From Plasmodiophora brassicae (Eukaryota; Endomyxa: Phytomyxea; Phytomyxea; Plasmodiophorida), in assembly GCA_036867785.1 (NCBI GenBank), contig CP145413.1, positions 620,001-684,000 on the forward strand: a stretch of DNA of 64,000 nt. Direction: 5' to 3'. The notes beneath the pieces were generated by a model. That model was not told where the DNA came from and made no database searches. It saw nothing but the letters and a program-made list of their open reading frames with translations. Of this stretch, positions 1-10,958 are shown piece by piece (positions within the stretch are counted from its first letter, which is position 1; every line of letters starts with the position of its first letter). The translations under genes were made by a program, and so were the position numbers.

Positions 1-157
1 CACAGGGCGCACGTGGCCTGCCCTCCCCGTTCCTGAGCGCCGCACCGGTGATGGCCCTGCCCTGGTGGTTGCCGTCGTGGCCCTGTGGACGTGATCGACC
101 GCGACGGGACATGCGGCGAACTGCAGCGCAAGTCCGTCGCTGTGGTGGCAGTCCGCG

Positions 158-1936
158 ATGGCTGCCGATGGCGATCGCGCTGGGCGACCGGGCCTGTCGC
201 CCGCGCCGCCGTCCCGGAATCGGCGCCGGCGCTCCCGGTCGCCGCCGCGGAAACCCCGCCGTCGCCCGTCGACGTCGCCGACGCGTCGTCGACACGCGCG
301 CCGATCCGCATCGCCCCGTCGACGCGCGTCCCCGCCCAGGAACGGGTATCGTCCTCGGTCCCGATCGCGCGAGCGACACCGCCGCCGTCCGTCCGACGAT
401 GCGCATCGCGCCAGAGACGTACGCGATACGAGGCCCGCCCCCGCCGTCACCCAGGCGCCCCCGCCGGCCGCCATGCAGGTCGACGCGACGCCTGTCGACG
501 TAGTACCGTTGGCAGCGACAACGAACGTGGAAGAGGACGACCCGGCGTACGCGGAACGCGTCGAGGCGGAGATGCAGGCGATCCTTGCGGAACAGGAGAA
601 GACGGTGGACGCCGAGGACGAGCGTCGGAAGCGGCAGGAGCGACGGCGTGCCATGATGCAGGCCGTGCAGGGCGATGCCGCGCCGCCGCCCGCTGTCGAA
701 CCGGCCGCGCCTATCCCGCCGCCTGCCATCGAGCAGCAGCCGAATGCGCCCGACGACGACGCCGTCCAGGAACGCCCGCCAGGCACCGCCAGCGTCGACA
801 TCTTCGGGGACAGCCCGATCGCCGACGGCAAGGCGCTGTCGACCGGCGCCGACGTCGTCGGGGCACCCGCCGCCGACAACCTGCACCTGACCGACAACTG
901 GGACGACGCCGAAGGGTACTACAGTTTCCGGCTGGGCGATCGCCTGCAGGACGGGCGGTACGAGGTGTTCGCCAACCAGGGCCGGGGCGTGTTCAGCACC
1001 GTGCTGCGCGTCCGCGATCGCCTGGCCGGCAACCGCGAGCTGGTCGTCAAGGTCATCCGCCTGAACGACGTCATGTTCAAGGCCGGGCAGAAGGAGATCA
1101 ACATGCTGAAGATCCTGGGGGCGAACGACCCCGAGAACCGGCGCCACTGCGTGCGCCTGCTGAACCACTTCGAGCACCGCGGCCACCTGTGCCTCGTGTT
1201 CGAGCCGCTCAGCATGAACCTGCGCGAGGTGCTCAAGAAGTACGGCGGCGTCGGCATCAACATCGATGGCGTTCGTAGCTACGCCCGGCAGCTGTTCACG
1301 GCGCTGCGCCTGCTGTCCAAGTGCAAGATCATCCACGCCGACATCAAGCCGGACAACATCCTCGTGAACGACGCGAAGAACATCGTGAAGCTGTGCGACT
1401 TCGGGTCGGCCGGCACCTTCACCGAGTGCGACATCACGCCGTACCTGGTCAGCCGGTTCTACCGGGCGCCCGAGATCATGCTCGGCCTGCCGTACGGCGC
1501 GCCCATCGACGTCTGGTCCATCGGGTGCGTCCTGTTCGAGCTGTTCACGGGCCAGATCCTGTTCAAGGGCGCCGACAACAACGAGATGCTGCTGAGGATC
1601 ATGGAGCTCAGGGGCAGCTTTCCCGTTAAACTCCTGCGAAAGGCGGCGTTCGCCGAGCACCACTTCGACGCCGACTTCGTGTTCGAGCGCCGCCGGGTCG
1701 ACAAGGTGACCAAGGCGGCGTTCAAGGTCAAGATGCGGATCGAGCGGCCGACCCGCGACCTGCACACGCTGCTGCGGCAGTCGGCCGGCCGCATGACGGA
1801 CGCCGACATGAAGGCGCTGAGCCAGCTCAAGGACCTCGTCGACAAGTGCCTGATCGTGGACCCGACCAAACGGATCACGCCCGAGGCCGCCAGGTCACAT
1901 CCGTTCCTGCAACAGGCGCCGCAGCCACAGACGTAA
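158..1936 (+). CDS. PRP4: PRP4 (PRPF4B)-type pre-mRNA splicing kinase
   Basis: Single-exon gene, 592 residues. Seen: an N-terminal third of about 120 residues packed with Arg-Ser/Arg-Pro dipeptides, an acidic and Pro-rich linker, then a complete protein kinase domain from about residue 250. Kinase motifs include a Lys in VVKVIRL, the catalytic loop HADIKPDN, DFGSAG, and the activation segment TPYLVSRFYRAPE followed by DVWSIGCVLFEL. HAD in place of HRD and the YLVSRFYRAPE segment are characteristic of the PRP4 subfamily of CMGC kinases. Known role: phosphorylates PRP6/PRP31 in the U4/U6.U5 tri-snRNP and promotes B-complex formation in the nucleus. The RS-rich N-terminus fits a spliceosomal location. 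The start is the first ATG that keeps the whole RS region; a later start is possible. Confidence 0.95.
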   Translation: MAADGDRAGRPGLSPAPPSRNRRRRSRSPPRKPRRRPSTSPTRRRHARRSASPRRRASPPRNGYRPRSRSRERHRRRPSDDAHRARDVRDTRPAPAVTQAPPPAAMQVDATPVDVVPLAATTNVEEDDPAYAERVEAEMQAILAEQEKTVDAEDERRKRQERRRAMMQAVQGDAAPPPAVEPAAPIPPPAIEQQPNAPDDDAVQERPPGTASVDIFGDSPIADGKALSTGADVVGAPAADNLHLTDNWDDAEGYYSFRLGDRLQDGRYEVFANQGRGVFSTVLRVRDRLAGNRELVVKVIRLNDVMFKAGQKEINMLKILGANDPENRRHCVRLLNHFEHRGHLCLVFEPLSMNLREVLKKYGGVGINIDGVRSYARQLFTALRLLSKCKIIHADIKPDNILVNDAKNIVKLCDFGSAGTFTECDITPYLVSRFYRAPEIMLGLPYGAPIDVWSIGCVLFELFTGQILFKGADNNEMLLRIMELRGSFPVKLLRKAAFAEHHFDADFVFERRRVDKVTKAAFKVKMRIERPTRDLHTLLRQSAGRMTDADMKALSQLKDLVDKCLIVDPTKRITPEAARSHPFLQQAPQPQT

Positions 1937-1986
1937 AACCGCCCTGATCAGACCTGAACGCGGTCGCCGAACCACAGCAGTGTTAA

Positions 1987-4732
1987 CTAGTCATTATTCT
2001 GTGGGCGTATCCAGGCGCAGGGTTCCCCCGGCGTCTGGATGCGAACGCTCACCGATATGTGGCGCTTGTCGTCGACGACGGCCTCGGCTGCCACCACCTG
2101 CGTCGTCGTGCGCGAGGGCGCCGGTGGCGCTGGCGCGACGACGAAACGCTGGAGGCCCTTGGCCAGCAGGAGGTCCACGGGCACGCTGGAGTTGCTGGGC
2201 TTCAGCCAGTGGAGCACGTCCGTTTGTCGACGACGTCGGGGCTTTCGTGGATGGGCGGGGAACGATTTGTACGTCAGCGGCGACGTGTCGTCGTCGTACT
2301 CCTCGGGGAGCGGGTACACCTTCGGCACCTGCATCATGGGCACGATCTTACTGGCGCTCGTCGGCGCTGGAATCGCCGGCAGGTGCGCCCTGATGTCCTT
2401 CTTCTTGATCGGCCAGGAGAACGGGTCGCCCTCCGCCCTGGGATCGCGCTCCCGGGTCTGCTTGCCGCCTGATCTTGCGATTTGCGGCGCCGATGCCGAT
2501 GTCTGAAGCGTCGGCAGCCCGGGGGCGACCTTCAGCCACGAGTCGTCTGCGGGGTGGTCGGTGCCGGCCTCGGCCTCGTCAGAAGGTTTCCTGCCCCGTA
2601 TGGACGCGAACACGGTCTGGACGGTTCCTGCATGGAACCGCCACGACAGGCAGGACCGGCCCGTGTTCGGCAGGGTGCCAAGCACGACGCCCTTCGCTGC
2701 ATCGTACAGTTCGACAACCTTCCGTGTGATCGCCACGAGGACGGTCTGCGCGCCCGGGTTCCTAACGCACGACAACCCCTCGACGGGCGTCGTCCGCAGG
2801 CGCCATTCGCCCACCTTGCGCACGACCAGAATCGCGCCGTCGACCACGTCCACCTGCCTGCAATGGACGACGCCTTCCGACGCAATGTACAACGTCGACT
2901 GCCTGGGGCAGTACGCCATCAGGACACCCACGATCGTGTTAGGCGCCGGGTTCACCGTGAACCGAACATCAGCCGCGTTTGGTGCATGAATAGGCCAGAT
3001 GCGGACGGTGCCCATGGCGTCGGCCGTCGCCAGAACATCCAGGTCGTCAAGCGACACCATCGACACAATTCGCGCGTCATGCGCCCCGACTTCGTTGTCG
3101 TCAACGGTGACCACGTTCGACGTTGCCGCCCAGGCCAGCCAGTTGGCGCCGACGGTGGCCAGTGACGCCGACGCAGGGAACCGTTTGACCCGCGCTGGGC
3201 CGGCATCGTCGTGTGTGATGACGGTAATGTACCGTCCGCATGAGACCGACAGGAGACGATCGTCCCGGCAACGGAGCGATGCGACCGGGTCGTCGTGACG
3301 TTCGCCGAGGGTGCCGACCAGCAGACACGACCGATAGTCGACGACATGGATTCGACCATCGGCGTCGCCGACAAACATGGTGTGCAGGGACCGCATGCAG
3401 GAGGCGGTGATGTCGGACGAGCACACGTTGGGCATCTTCTGCATGCAGCGGCCGTCGATGGCGCTCCAGACGAGCAGAGCGCGTCCACAGGTAGTCACGA
3501 TCCGGAACGTGTCACGGCAGTGAACGAACGTCGATGGGACCAGCGCCGCCCGGTCGTGGCAGGATCGTCGTACGCACCTGTCCTTGGTTGTGCAGGACAG
3601 GATGCTCGAGGATGTCAACGATGCCGAAGCCGATCTCGGGTACACCGATGCCATTGGTGAACGCCCTGCGACCACTAGGTAGTCCTGGCAAACGGCGACG
3701 GACGGGTTCGGGAGCGACGTGGCCAGCGTCTGCAGCGGGTGGTACGTCCTTCTTACGTCCCAGACGGTGACGTACCTAGACGACGCGTCAGGCCAGGGCT
3801 AGCCATCGGCTTGGACGACGGTACCCTTTCGAGTCGGTCGTGAGGAAGTTCGATGTGCCGGGCAGGAACCGACAGTTGATAATCGGATGGGAATGGGCGT
3901 CGTGAATAGTAACGGCAGGGACCGATGACGTATTGGACGGCCAGAGGAACGCTGCCCGTTTGACGCATCCGCTGAGGATCAGGCCGAGGTCGCTGGAGAA
4001 CGCCACCGTCGTGACGGGTGCATTGTGGGCGTCCAGGCTCCTGATCACTGACCGACTGCCCAGATGGTCCCAGATCCTGATGGTGCCATCCTCCGAACTC
4101 TGTGCAGACAGTCAGCAATCGGGGGCGTTCCGAACGTGGCAAAGCGGGCCACGAACGCTGGCGATCCCGGTACCAAGCAGGGCTAACGACGTGATAGGGC
4201 CCGTGTGGCCGTAGAACGTCGTGGCGATGGGTTCGGCGCCACTCAGATCGTGCACCGATAGGACACCGGTCTTCGACCCGGTGAACACGAACTTGTCGTC
4301 GGCTTCCAGGCAGACGGGCGTGGTCGGGCAGCGAATATGGCGCGGTTTCAACGCCGACGACGCGCGGCGCTGGTCGAGAAGGTCGCGCCAGATGTAGATC
4401 CCCGTCGCGGTGCATCCCACCAGTGCTGCGCCCGTCCTGGACGAGCCTCGACAGTACGCCAGGTCCAGTAATTGCCGCTGCTGGATCTCGATCTGGTCGC
4501 GACAGACCAACGTGCTCGACTCCAGTACCTTCAGCAGCGACCGCTGCTGGTCGTATATGACCAGGCGCCCTAACGCGGGCACGGACAGCAGCCGCTTGAC
4601 GGAGTCGGCGTCCACCGGCGACCCGATCGGCAGCTTCACGGGTGGGGCACGATACACCGCCCCGCCATCGTCACCGTCCCCGCCGGCGACACCCATCAGC
4701 GCCGACCAGGCCGCAGATTCATCGCCGGGCAT
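1987..4732 (-). CDS. WD40-repeat protein with long disordered C-terminus
   Basis: Three exons on the minus strand (4732-4157, 4099-3825, 3775-1987) with introns of 57 and 49 bp; the joined frame is 879 residues. WD-like blades are visible throughout the first 600 residues, for example SSEDGTIRIWDH across the first junction, SKGYVTVWDVRR across the second, and GTVRIWP. The last 250 residues are Pro/Ser/charged and look disordered. Such proteins are scaffolds for multiprotein complexes. I could not match it to a named WD40 family. Its start faces the FANCE-like gene across a 28-bp tandem repeat. Both splice joins restore WD-blade sequence, which supports them; the exact start Met is less sure. 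Confidence 0.75.
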
Positions 4733-4870
4733 CGGGAATATCTCGCACACGACCAACAACGAATCGCGGCGCCGGGAAGCGGACAAGGTCGACCCCCGAG
4801 TGTATTGATCGTCACGGTGCCGGAACCCGGATCCGGCCTCCGTTGCGACGTGCCGCGTGTCGCTCTGTGC

Positions 4871-4954
4871 AAGTGTAGCTCCACGTCGGCCATTTGGGAA
4901 GTGTAGCTCCACGTCGGTCATTTGGGAAGTGTAGCTCCACGTCGGCCATTTGGG
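4871..4954. repeat. 3 x 28 bp tandem repeat in a divergent promoter region
   Basis: Three head-to-tail copies of a 28-bp unit beginning AAGTGTAGCTCCACGTCGG, the middle copy differing by one base. They lie in the 467-bp space between the starts of the minus-strand WD40 gene and the plus-strand FANCE-like gene. Each unit holds one CCACGTCGG core, so they could be repeated transcription-factor sites, but this is inference from position only. Confidence 0.85.
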
Positions 4955-5199
4955 ATTTTGGGTGCGGCGGCGCAGGTGCCGCCGGAGCATGCGCCGCGAT
5001 GGCGGCGGTGGCGCTCGGCGGGATTCCGGAGATCGGCCAGGTTGATGATCGCCTGTGCCTGGCCGTCTGGCATAGCCTGAGGATGCGCGACCCGCACCGC
5101 CTCGCCGGCGTCGTCGACGCGCTCGCCCGCCCCGTTCCCGTCGCCGTCGACTCGCGTCTCGTCGTGTACGGGTTGCGTTTGTCGTGTCGCGGTTGACAT

Positions 5200-6430
5200 G
5201 ATGGGGCTGAATGGTTCAATTGGCAGCATGCCGACACTATGCGCAATGCCTGCCCAGACCCAGGTACGATGGCTCGCCCTGCTGCACTCTCCGGGTGTCC
5301 CATCATGCCATGTAACCTGTCCGCTTCTATCGCATTGCCGCTCGGTCGACTGATGTGCTCTCTCTCTCTCTCTCAGTATCGCCGTTTGGTTACTGCCTGC
5401 GCCGATCATGTTTCCGACCCATGCAGTCGCCTGCTGTTGGACAGCCTCGCTCGACGTCACGGCTCATCGTATCGGTCCCCCGATGTCAAGCAGGCGGCGG
5501 ACTGGCCCAATCTCTGGCAGGACGACAGCAACGACGTCGACATGGAAGACGACGTGTCGGGCATGGCGTCGCCGCCTGCGTCTCAGGCGGACGTTGCTGT
5601 CGCTAGCCAGCCCAGTGTGCCCCTGATCACCGACGAGCAACGCAGTCTCATCGATAACATCCAGAGTGCCATCGACGAAGGCCACTGTCGATGCGAGGAA
5701 TCCATGGAATGGCTTCGGAATGCGACGCCCGATGTTGTTCGTCACGTTCTTGCCAAAATGGACATGTTATCGCGACCGGACGCCATTCTCGACACGTTTG
5801 CTCGAGCGCTCGTCAACGCGGATACAAACTTCGAAACGTGTGCGGCAGTGATCGACTGTTGCTTGTTACCGCGCGTCCTGGCACTGACATCGGGGCCGGC
5901 GTCGCGCATGCTGTTCGAAATGGTCGCCGGTTTGGCCAAGCAGCACACTCGCGCCTTCGTATCCCACCTGCTGTGCCCGCTTCTTGGACAGTTGTCATCA
6001 CCGTCGCAATCGGAATTACTCGGCCGGATCACCCGCGACTGTCTCGCCGACCAGGACCGGGCCTTGTTGCTGCAGCATGCCCTGACTCTGCAGTCGTGGA
6101 CAGAGGAGACAATCAAGGTTGTGTACATCCTCGTGCAGAGCGGCGTGAGCATGACGGCCATAATTGCAAGTAACCTTGTCGCCTGTATCGCGACGATCGC
6201 CGCCGACCAACAGCTGTGCAAAGCTGTGAAGTTCCCTGGTAGGTGCACCGTGCGTAACACGTCGCTGTTTCGGGGCGCTGACTCTCGAGTGTCCAGCATT
6301 GATCGTGGCGCTTGCCAATAAGCACGGCGCCCTTATGCGGGAACATCGTGTCGTTCTCCTCGATGCATGCGAACGCCTGCAGAACTTCATGAAGAAGGTC
6401 GCCATCAAGAGCGTTCAGAATATATCCTAG
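5200..6430 (+). CDS. Fanconi anaemia group E (FANCE)-like protein
   Basis: Three exons (5200-5262, 5377-6238, 6297-6430) give 352 residues. The first intron has a GTACG donor and a long CT-repeat before its acceptor. The second splice joins KFP to ALIVALANKHGALM. After an acidic linker (about residues 55-110) the protein is all-helical. The C-terminal part (LQSWTEETIKVVY, then a helix pair ending NFMKKVAIKSV) resembles the helical-repeat C-terminal domain of FANCE. FANCE links the Fanconi core E3 ligase to FANCD2 in interstrand-crosslink repair. The identification rests on remembered family patterns with no invariant motif, so it is moderate. Other HEAT-like helical proteins are the alternative. 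Confidence 0.5.
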
Positions 6431-6501
6431 GGGGTGCTAACAAATCCATGTGTGCGTACGACGTCGAATCTAGGGCAGCGGGGCGCGTGTATTTACAAGG
6501 A

Positions 6502-8466
6502 TCAGGACGATGGGGACGAAGACTGTGCACCAGCCTTCTCTCTTAGCTCGTTCAAATCATCGCACAGCTTCACGTATTGGTCCACAATCGTCTGGTGCTC
6601 GGACGTGACTGCGGCAAGTTCCGCCGCCACATCGCCCGCATCGTCACCGTCCGCACCCGACACCAACTGCGTCCGAATCGCACCAACAAGCCGCTGCATG
6701 ATCGTCGCCTGCTCCTCCAGCCGGCGCACGCCGATCTCAATATCGGACACCATCTCAAGTAACTCCATACGCTTCACCTGCCGGCGCAGCATGGCAACCT
6801 CTGCCTCCACCTCCCGGTACCGATCCGTCTTCTCCTGCAGGCTCTCCCTGGCGACCTGAAACTGCTTCCTCAGGTCAACCACCTCTTTGACCTCATCGCG
6901 GATGCGCTTCAGCCGGTCGAACATGTCGCGACCTTCGTGCTCGAACAGGGCGATCTGGTCGGCGAGCGCGTCGGCTTCCCTCTCCAGGTCGCGGATCGGC
7001 GCCTCCTCGTCGGTGACCTGATCGCGAAGCTCGGCGACTCGGGCACGGAACTGAGCGCCACTGGCGTTGACGCTGGCCAGCCGGGACTCGAACGACGCGA
7101 GGTGCCGCGTGACCGATGCCTCTCTGGAGGCGGCCTCGCCGCCCACCTCACTGTTCTCGGGGACGCTCTGCCCTCCGTCGTCGTCCGCCTCGTCGTCTTG
7201 GAATTGCAGGGTGCGTCGCAGAGCAGCGGTGCGAGGCGCCTGCTGGTCGGAAGGCGCCCGTGTCGGTGGCGTTTGGAACTCGACGTCGGACGCCGCTGTG
7301 CCCATCGGCGGTGATTTCACACTTGGCGTTGCCGTCTCCGCCTCATCCGTATCAACCTTCAACGACACCGTCGACGCGGCCGATGACGACAACGACGACG
7401 ACGACGTCAGCGAACGACGCGAAACGCACTCCCTTGTCATCCGTGCCTCGTATTGTGCTTCAACACCGGCATCGTCAATCGACAGCAATCCGGAAGACGA
7501 CCTCGACGTCGACGACGAACGATACGAAACACTTTCCAGTGCCATTCGTGTCTCGTACTGCGTTTCGACACTGGCGTCGTCCGTGCGCTTGTCCTGCTCC
7601 AGAAGAACGCTTTCCGACGACATGACCCGTTCTTCACCCTGTGCCGCATCAGCGTTGTCATTGGCGGCACTGACGAGCGGTGCGTGCGGGGGGCTGTCCG
7701 CCAAGCGACGCCCAGTGGCTTCCTCGTCAGGTTGCCCGGCGGGCGCACCCGCCCCTGCAGCATTGTCCTCGTGTGCCGCATCAGCGTTGTCATTGGCGGC
7801 ATTGACGAGCGGCGCGTGCGGGGGACTGTTCGCCGAGCGACGCTCAGCGGCTTCCTCGTCAGGTGGCCCTGCGGGCACACCCGCCCCTGCAGCACTGTCC
7901 TCGTCCAACGGCACAAACCAGGCCAGGCCACGAGGCGCCTCTTGCTGCCGTTCCTGTCGTTGCACGGGGCGCCGGCGCGGTGCCGCTGGCGCGTCCGGTT
8001 GGAGGGCCGCCCGGACGATGTTCCTGCAGAGGCCCAGCGCGTTCCAGTAGGTATCGGTGCGGAACACGGGCTGCAGCAGGTCGTAGAGTGCGGCGAGCGC
8101 GTCGAGGTACGACCCGAGGTAGTAGTCGCGGACAGGATCGCGCAGGGCGCGCGGCAGCACGGCCGTCACGGGGCTGCACGCGTGCTCGACGCGCTGCGCC
8201 ACGAACTGCTCCACGCGCTGCCACTGCGTCAGGTTCCGAAACCCGAAATGCTTCTCGATCTGCAGGAACAGGAAGTCGACCGGGTCGGCGACGTCCATCG
8301 CCGACGCGACCCGGGCGGCCAGCAGGCGCAGGTGCGACACCTGCCGGTCGATCGTCGGCATCGCCTGCGCGATCTGCCTCCGCAGCGCGTCCCGCTCGTC
8401 ACCCGTCAGCCGCCCCGCCTTCGACACGATGTGGTCCTCGATCAGCGACGCTATCGTCGCCATCAT
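6502..8466 (-). CDS. coiled-coil protein with internal repeats, unknown function
   Basis: Single exon, 654 residues, not recognised. Three parts are seen. Residues 1-170 are helical and contain conserved-looking aromatic stretches (HFGFRNLTQWQRVEQF; DYYLGSYLDALAALYDLL). Residues 175-430 are low-complexity, with a duplicated unit of about 43 residues (core SPPHAPLVNAANDNADAA, then SPPHAPLVSAANDNADAA) and a second shorter duplication around VETQYETRM and VEAQYEARM. Residues 440-640 form a long heptad-rich coiled coil (SFESRLASVNASGAQ through LNELREKAG). This architecture suits a cytoskeletal or centrosomal scaffold, but that is only inference. Tandem ATGs lie at 8466 and 8463. Confidence 0.7.
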   Translation of the reverse strand: MMATIASLIEDHIVSKAGRLTGDERDALRRQIAQAMPTIDRQVSHLRLLAARVASAMDVADPVDFLFLQIEKHFGFRNLTQWQRVEQFVAQRVEHACSPVTAVLPRALRDPVRDYYLGSYLDALAALYDLLQPVFRTDTYWNALGLCRNIVRAALQPDAPAAPRRRPVQRQERQQEAPRGLAWFVPLDEDSAAGAGVPAGPPDEEAAERRSANSPPHAPLVNAANDNADAAHEDNAAGAGAPAGQPDEEATGRRLADSPPHAPLVSAANDNADAAQGEERVMSSESVLLEQDKRTDDASVETQYETRMALESVSYRSSSTSRSSSGLLSIDDAGVEAQYEARMTRECVSRRSLTSSSSLSSSAASTVSLKVDTDEAETATPSVKSPPMGTAASDVEFQTPPTRAPSDQQAPRTAALRRTLQFQDDEADDDGGQSVPENSEVGGEAASREASVTRHLASFESRLASVNASGAQFRARVAELRDQVTDEEAPIRDLEREADALADQIALFEHEGRDMFDRLKRIRDEVKEVVDLRKQFQVARESLQEKTDRYREVEAEVAMLRRQVKRMELLEMVSDIEIGVRRLEEQATIMQRLVGAIRTQLVSGADGDDAGDVAAELAAVTSEHQTIVDQYVKLCDDLNELREKAGAQSSSPSS

Positions 8467-8788
8467 CGCCACCAACCACTATAAACGGCGCCCGGCACGC
8501 TCTCCGCCGTTCCGCCTGCCGAACGTCGTGACTCACGCGTAACCGTGTACCGACACTGCGTCGCCGATATACACATGTCTCGAATCGTCGCCACATCGGC
8601 TGGTCGATGGGTTCGTCCCTCGTCGATATGGGCGCGAAAATCGTAATGGCCGAATGGGCTCGTCCCTACGTTAAGGAACCCTCCATGGGCGCAACCCCTC
8701 TGCAGGATACAGGACGGATCTCGCCACTGGTGTGGTGGGGATACGTCTCCATACGCGAGTACCCAGCAACGATCGTTTAGTCTCGTCG
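8467..8788. promoter_or_regulatory. 322-bp space between two divergent genes
   Basis: This holds no gene that I can support. It must contain both promoters, for the coiled-coil gene (leftward) and the GT61 gene (rightward). A near-repeat, ATGGGTTCGTCCCT and ATGGGCTCGTCCCT about 45 bp apart, is present around 8607-8665. Nothing else stands out. Confidence 0.4.
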
Positions 8789-10188
8789 ATGGCGGGCGCG
8801 TCTGCCTCGCTGCGACGGTGCATGCGCACCCTGTACGCGCACCGCGGTGTCGTGATCGCGTTCCTGGTCACGTACACGCTGGCGACTTCGGTGGTCCTGC
8901 TTCTGCAGGCGCGCGTGCTCGTCGTTGCGCCGACGACGGCACCGCCGTCGGTGGTGTCGAAGTTCCTGTGCGTCGGCGAGACGTTCCAGGAGGACGCCTG
9001 GAAGTACAGGAGCTGTCACCTGCAGAGCGTGTGCTATGATGGGAACGCGGCCGGCGTGTTCACATTCCATGTGGATCCGGGCAGGCCTGGGCGGTCGGCG
9101 CCGGCGCCGGGACAGTTGGCGGTGTCGGCGAGCCCGCTCGGCTGTACGCACCCGGCAGTCCGGTGGGAGCCCGTGGTCGTGCATGCACCTGTCGAGGACG
9201 ACGTCGACTGGGCGGAGGACATCCCGCACGTGCTGGCCGTGGAGTACAACGGGAGCAATTTCGGGCACGTCCTCGGCGACAGCGTTCTGCCATGGTGGCG
9301 CTTGCTCGACATGTTCGGGTTCGGGCACGACGAGTTCCAGCCGGTGCACATGGAGGTCGACCCGTTGTTCAAGTACTCGTGCGCGTGGCAGGTCAGGGAG
9401 AAGTGGATCCGCGACGCGTCCATCTGCGACGAACTGTACCGGAAGGTCGCCGTGCCGTTCGCGAAGCGCGGCCTGCTCTCCCTGCAGCAGCACTACAATC
9501 GCACCGGGCGCCGTCGCCGCGTCTGCTTCAGGAACCTGTTCGCTGGCATCGGCATGCTGTCCGACCACGGCCACGACCATACCGTCCATGGGCGCTACGC
9601 CGAACACGCTGACCTGCACATGGTCGGTGGCGGGCCCAGTACGTACATATCAACTCTGCGCCTTGCGTCTGCGATCCCCTGATCATGGGCGCCCGATTAG
9701 TGGTATGGGGGTTCCGGGACGAGTACATGAGACGACTCGGGTTGGACAGCAATGCGCAGCCGCTGCCGGGCGCCAACGACGTCGTGTTCGTTGCACGGAC
9801 CAGCCAGCATCGTGCCTGGTACGACGCGGAACGCGCCCAGGCGTATCTCGAGAACGAGTTCCGGGACCGAGGCGTTCAGGTGCGCCGGCCGCTGGAGTTC
9901 AACACGCTGCCGATGAAGTTGCAGGTCGAGCTGGTGTCGACCGCCAGGGTCCTGGTGACGTTCCCGGGCGGGTCGTCGTACATTGCGATGTTCCTCCCGC
10001 GTGGGTCCACGTTGATCTTTGTGTTCTCGCACGAATCCGATGGACGACAGGACTACCCGTTATGGGGAAACCTGGCCCACGTCAACGTCGTCTGGATCGA
10101 AGGCAACTATTCGTCGTCGTCGAGGGAGGTTGTGTTCGACCACGCCCAGCTTAGTCGCGCTGTCGAAACCGCTCTACTCTACCAGTAG
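8789..10188 (+). CDS. GT61-family glycosyltransferase (type II membrane, EOGT-like)
   Basis: Two exons (8789-9638, 9701-10188; 62-bp intron) give 445 residues. One membrane segment near residues 20-45 (VVIAFLVTYTLATSVVLLL) is typical of a Golgi/ER type II enzyme. The lumenal part carries NFGHVLGDSVLPWWRLLDMFG, matching the N-terminal half of the DUF563/GT61 fold. The C-terminal half has VTFPGGSSYIAMFLPRGSTLI, corresponding to the family's GAGL.N..F.P.G motif, here with GGSS. GT61 contains EGF-domain O-GlcNAc transferase and plant xylosyltransferases, so the sugar and acceptor cannot be assigned. Its stop lies 10 bp before the DNAAF6 start on the same strand, an unusually tight spacing. Confidence 0.8.
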
Positions 10189-10198
10189 AACATACCTA

Positions 10199-10898
10199 AT
10201 GATAAAGTTAGACAGACGAGGCCGGCCTCCTCCTGTGATGGGTGGCCGTCCTGACAAGGATAGCATGTGCACGTCGTACAACGACTTGGTGGCTCTTCGT
10301 CAGCTGCTGGGCGACGACGATGATGTTGAAGGGGAGAGGATCGTTGAGAAGGACGGCCCCGCCGAGTTCAGGGCCGATGTGAAGACGGCGAACGACCTGA
10401 GGCGCGAATCGCAGCAGATCTGGGACGGTGATGAGGTGTCGGCGGACCCGCTCGCTTCAGAGGACTACAACGACGATCGTGAGGAGCCGAGGTACTCTGT
10501 TAACTTCATGCAGACGTTATCGGCGGAAGACACATACATGGGTCTATCCGATAAGAACCCGTCCTCACACAGGTATGCCCGGACTCACCTGGCAACGACA
10601 GCGGATAACCGAGTGGGCTCGTGTTCAGTTGCGACGCCTTGACGGTCACAATAGAGATGCCCGACGAGCACCTGGCAACGGTAGACCTGGACGTCGGCTT
10701 CAATCGCATCCTGCTGCGGTCGAGGAAATAGTATGCGTGCCGGGGCTGGTGACGCCCTGCCATCGACCTGACACGTTGGCAAACAGTAAGCTCTTCCTGC
10801 ATCTGCCATGCAAGGTGGACGATCAGAACGGAAAAGCGACATGGACAAACTCGACCCTGAAGGTCGTGCTACCCATCATTCGCGAACTCGTCGTCTAA
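10199..10898 (+). CDS. DNAAF6: DNAAF6 / PIH1D3-like axonemal dynein assembly factor
   Basis: Three exons (10199-10572, 10629-10730, 10787-10898) with 56-bp introns; the joined frame is 195 residues. Seen: an N-terminal LVALRQLLGDDDD, an IWDGDEV segment, then SAEDTYMGLSDKNPSS, and after two splices TVTIEMPDEHLATVDLDV and KYKLFLHLP, ending in VVLPIIRE. This order (acidic N-terminus, ED.Y.GLS.K.PS, then a CS-like beta domain) is that of PIH1D3. It works in the cytoplasm with R2TP/HSP90 to pre-assemble inner and outer dynein arms. Its presence implies motile cilia or flagella. In-frame ATGs also lie near 10238 and 10265, so the start is open. It converges with the PH-START gene, 60 bp apart. Confidence 0.85.
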
Positions 10899-10958
10899 TC
10901 GTCGTACACGCATCGAGCCACAGGCGAAGACGTGAATATACGCCATGTAGTATTCCGT

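Noticed and set aside
4871-4954. CRISPR-like array
   Set aside because: Units are contiguous with no spacers; eukaryotic context.
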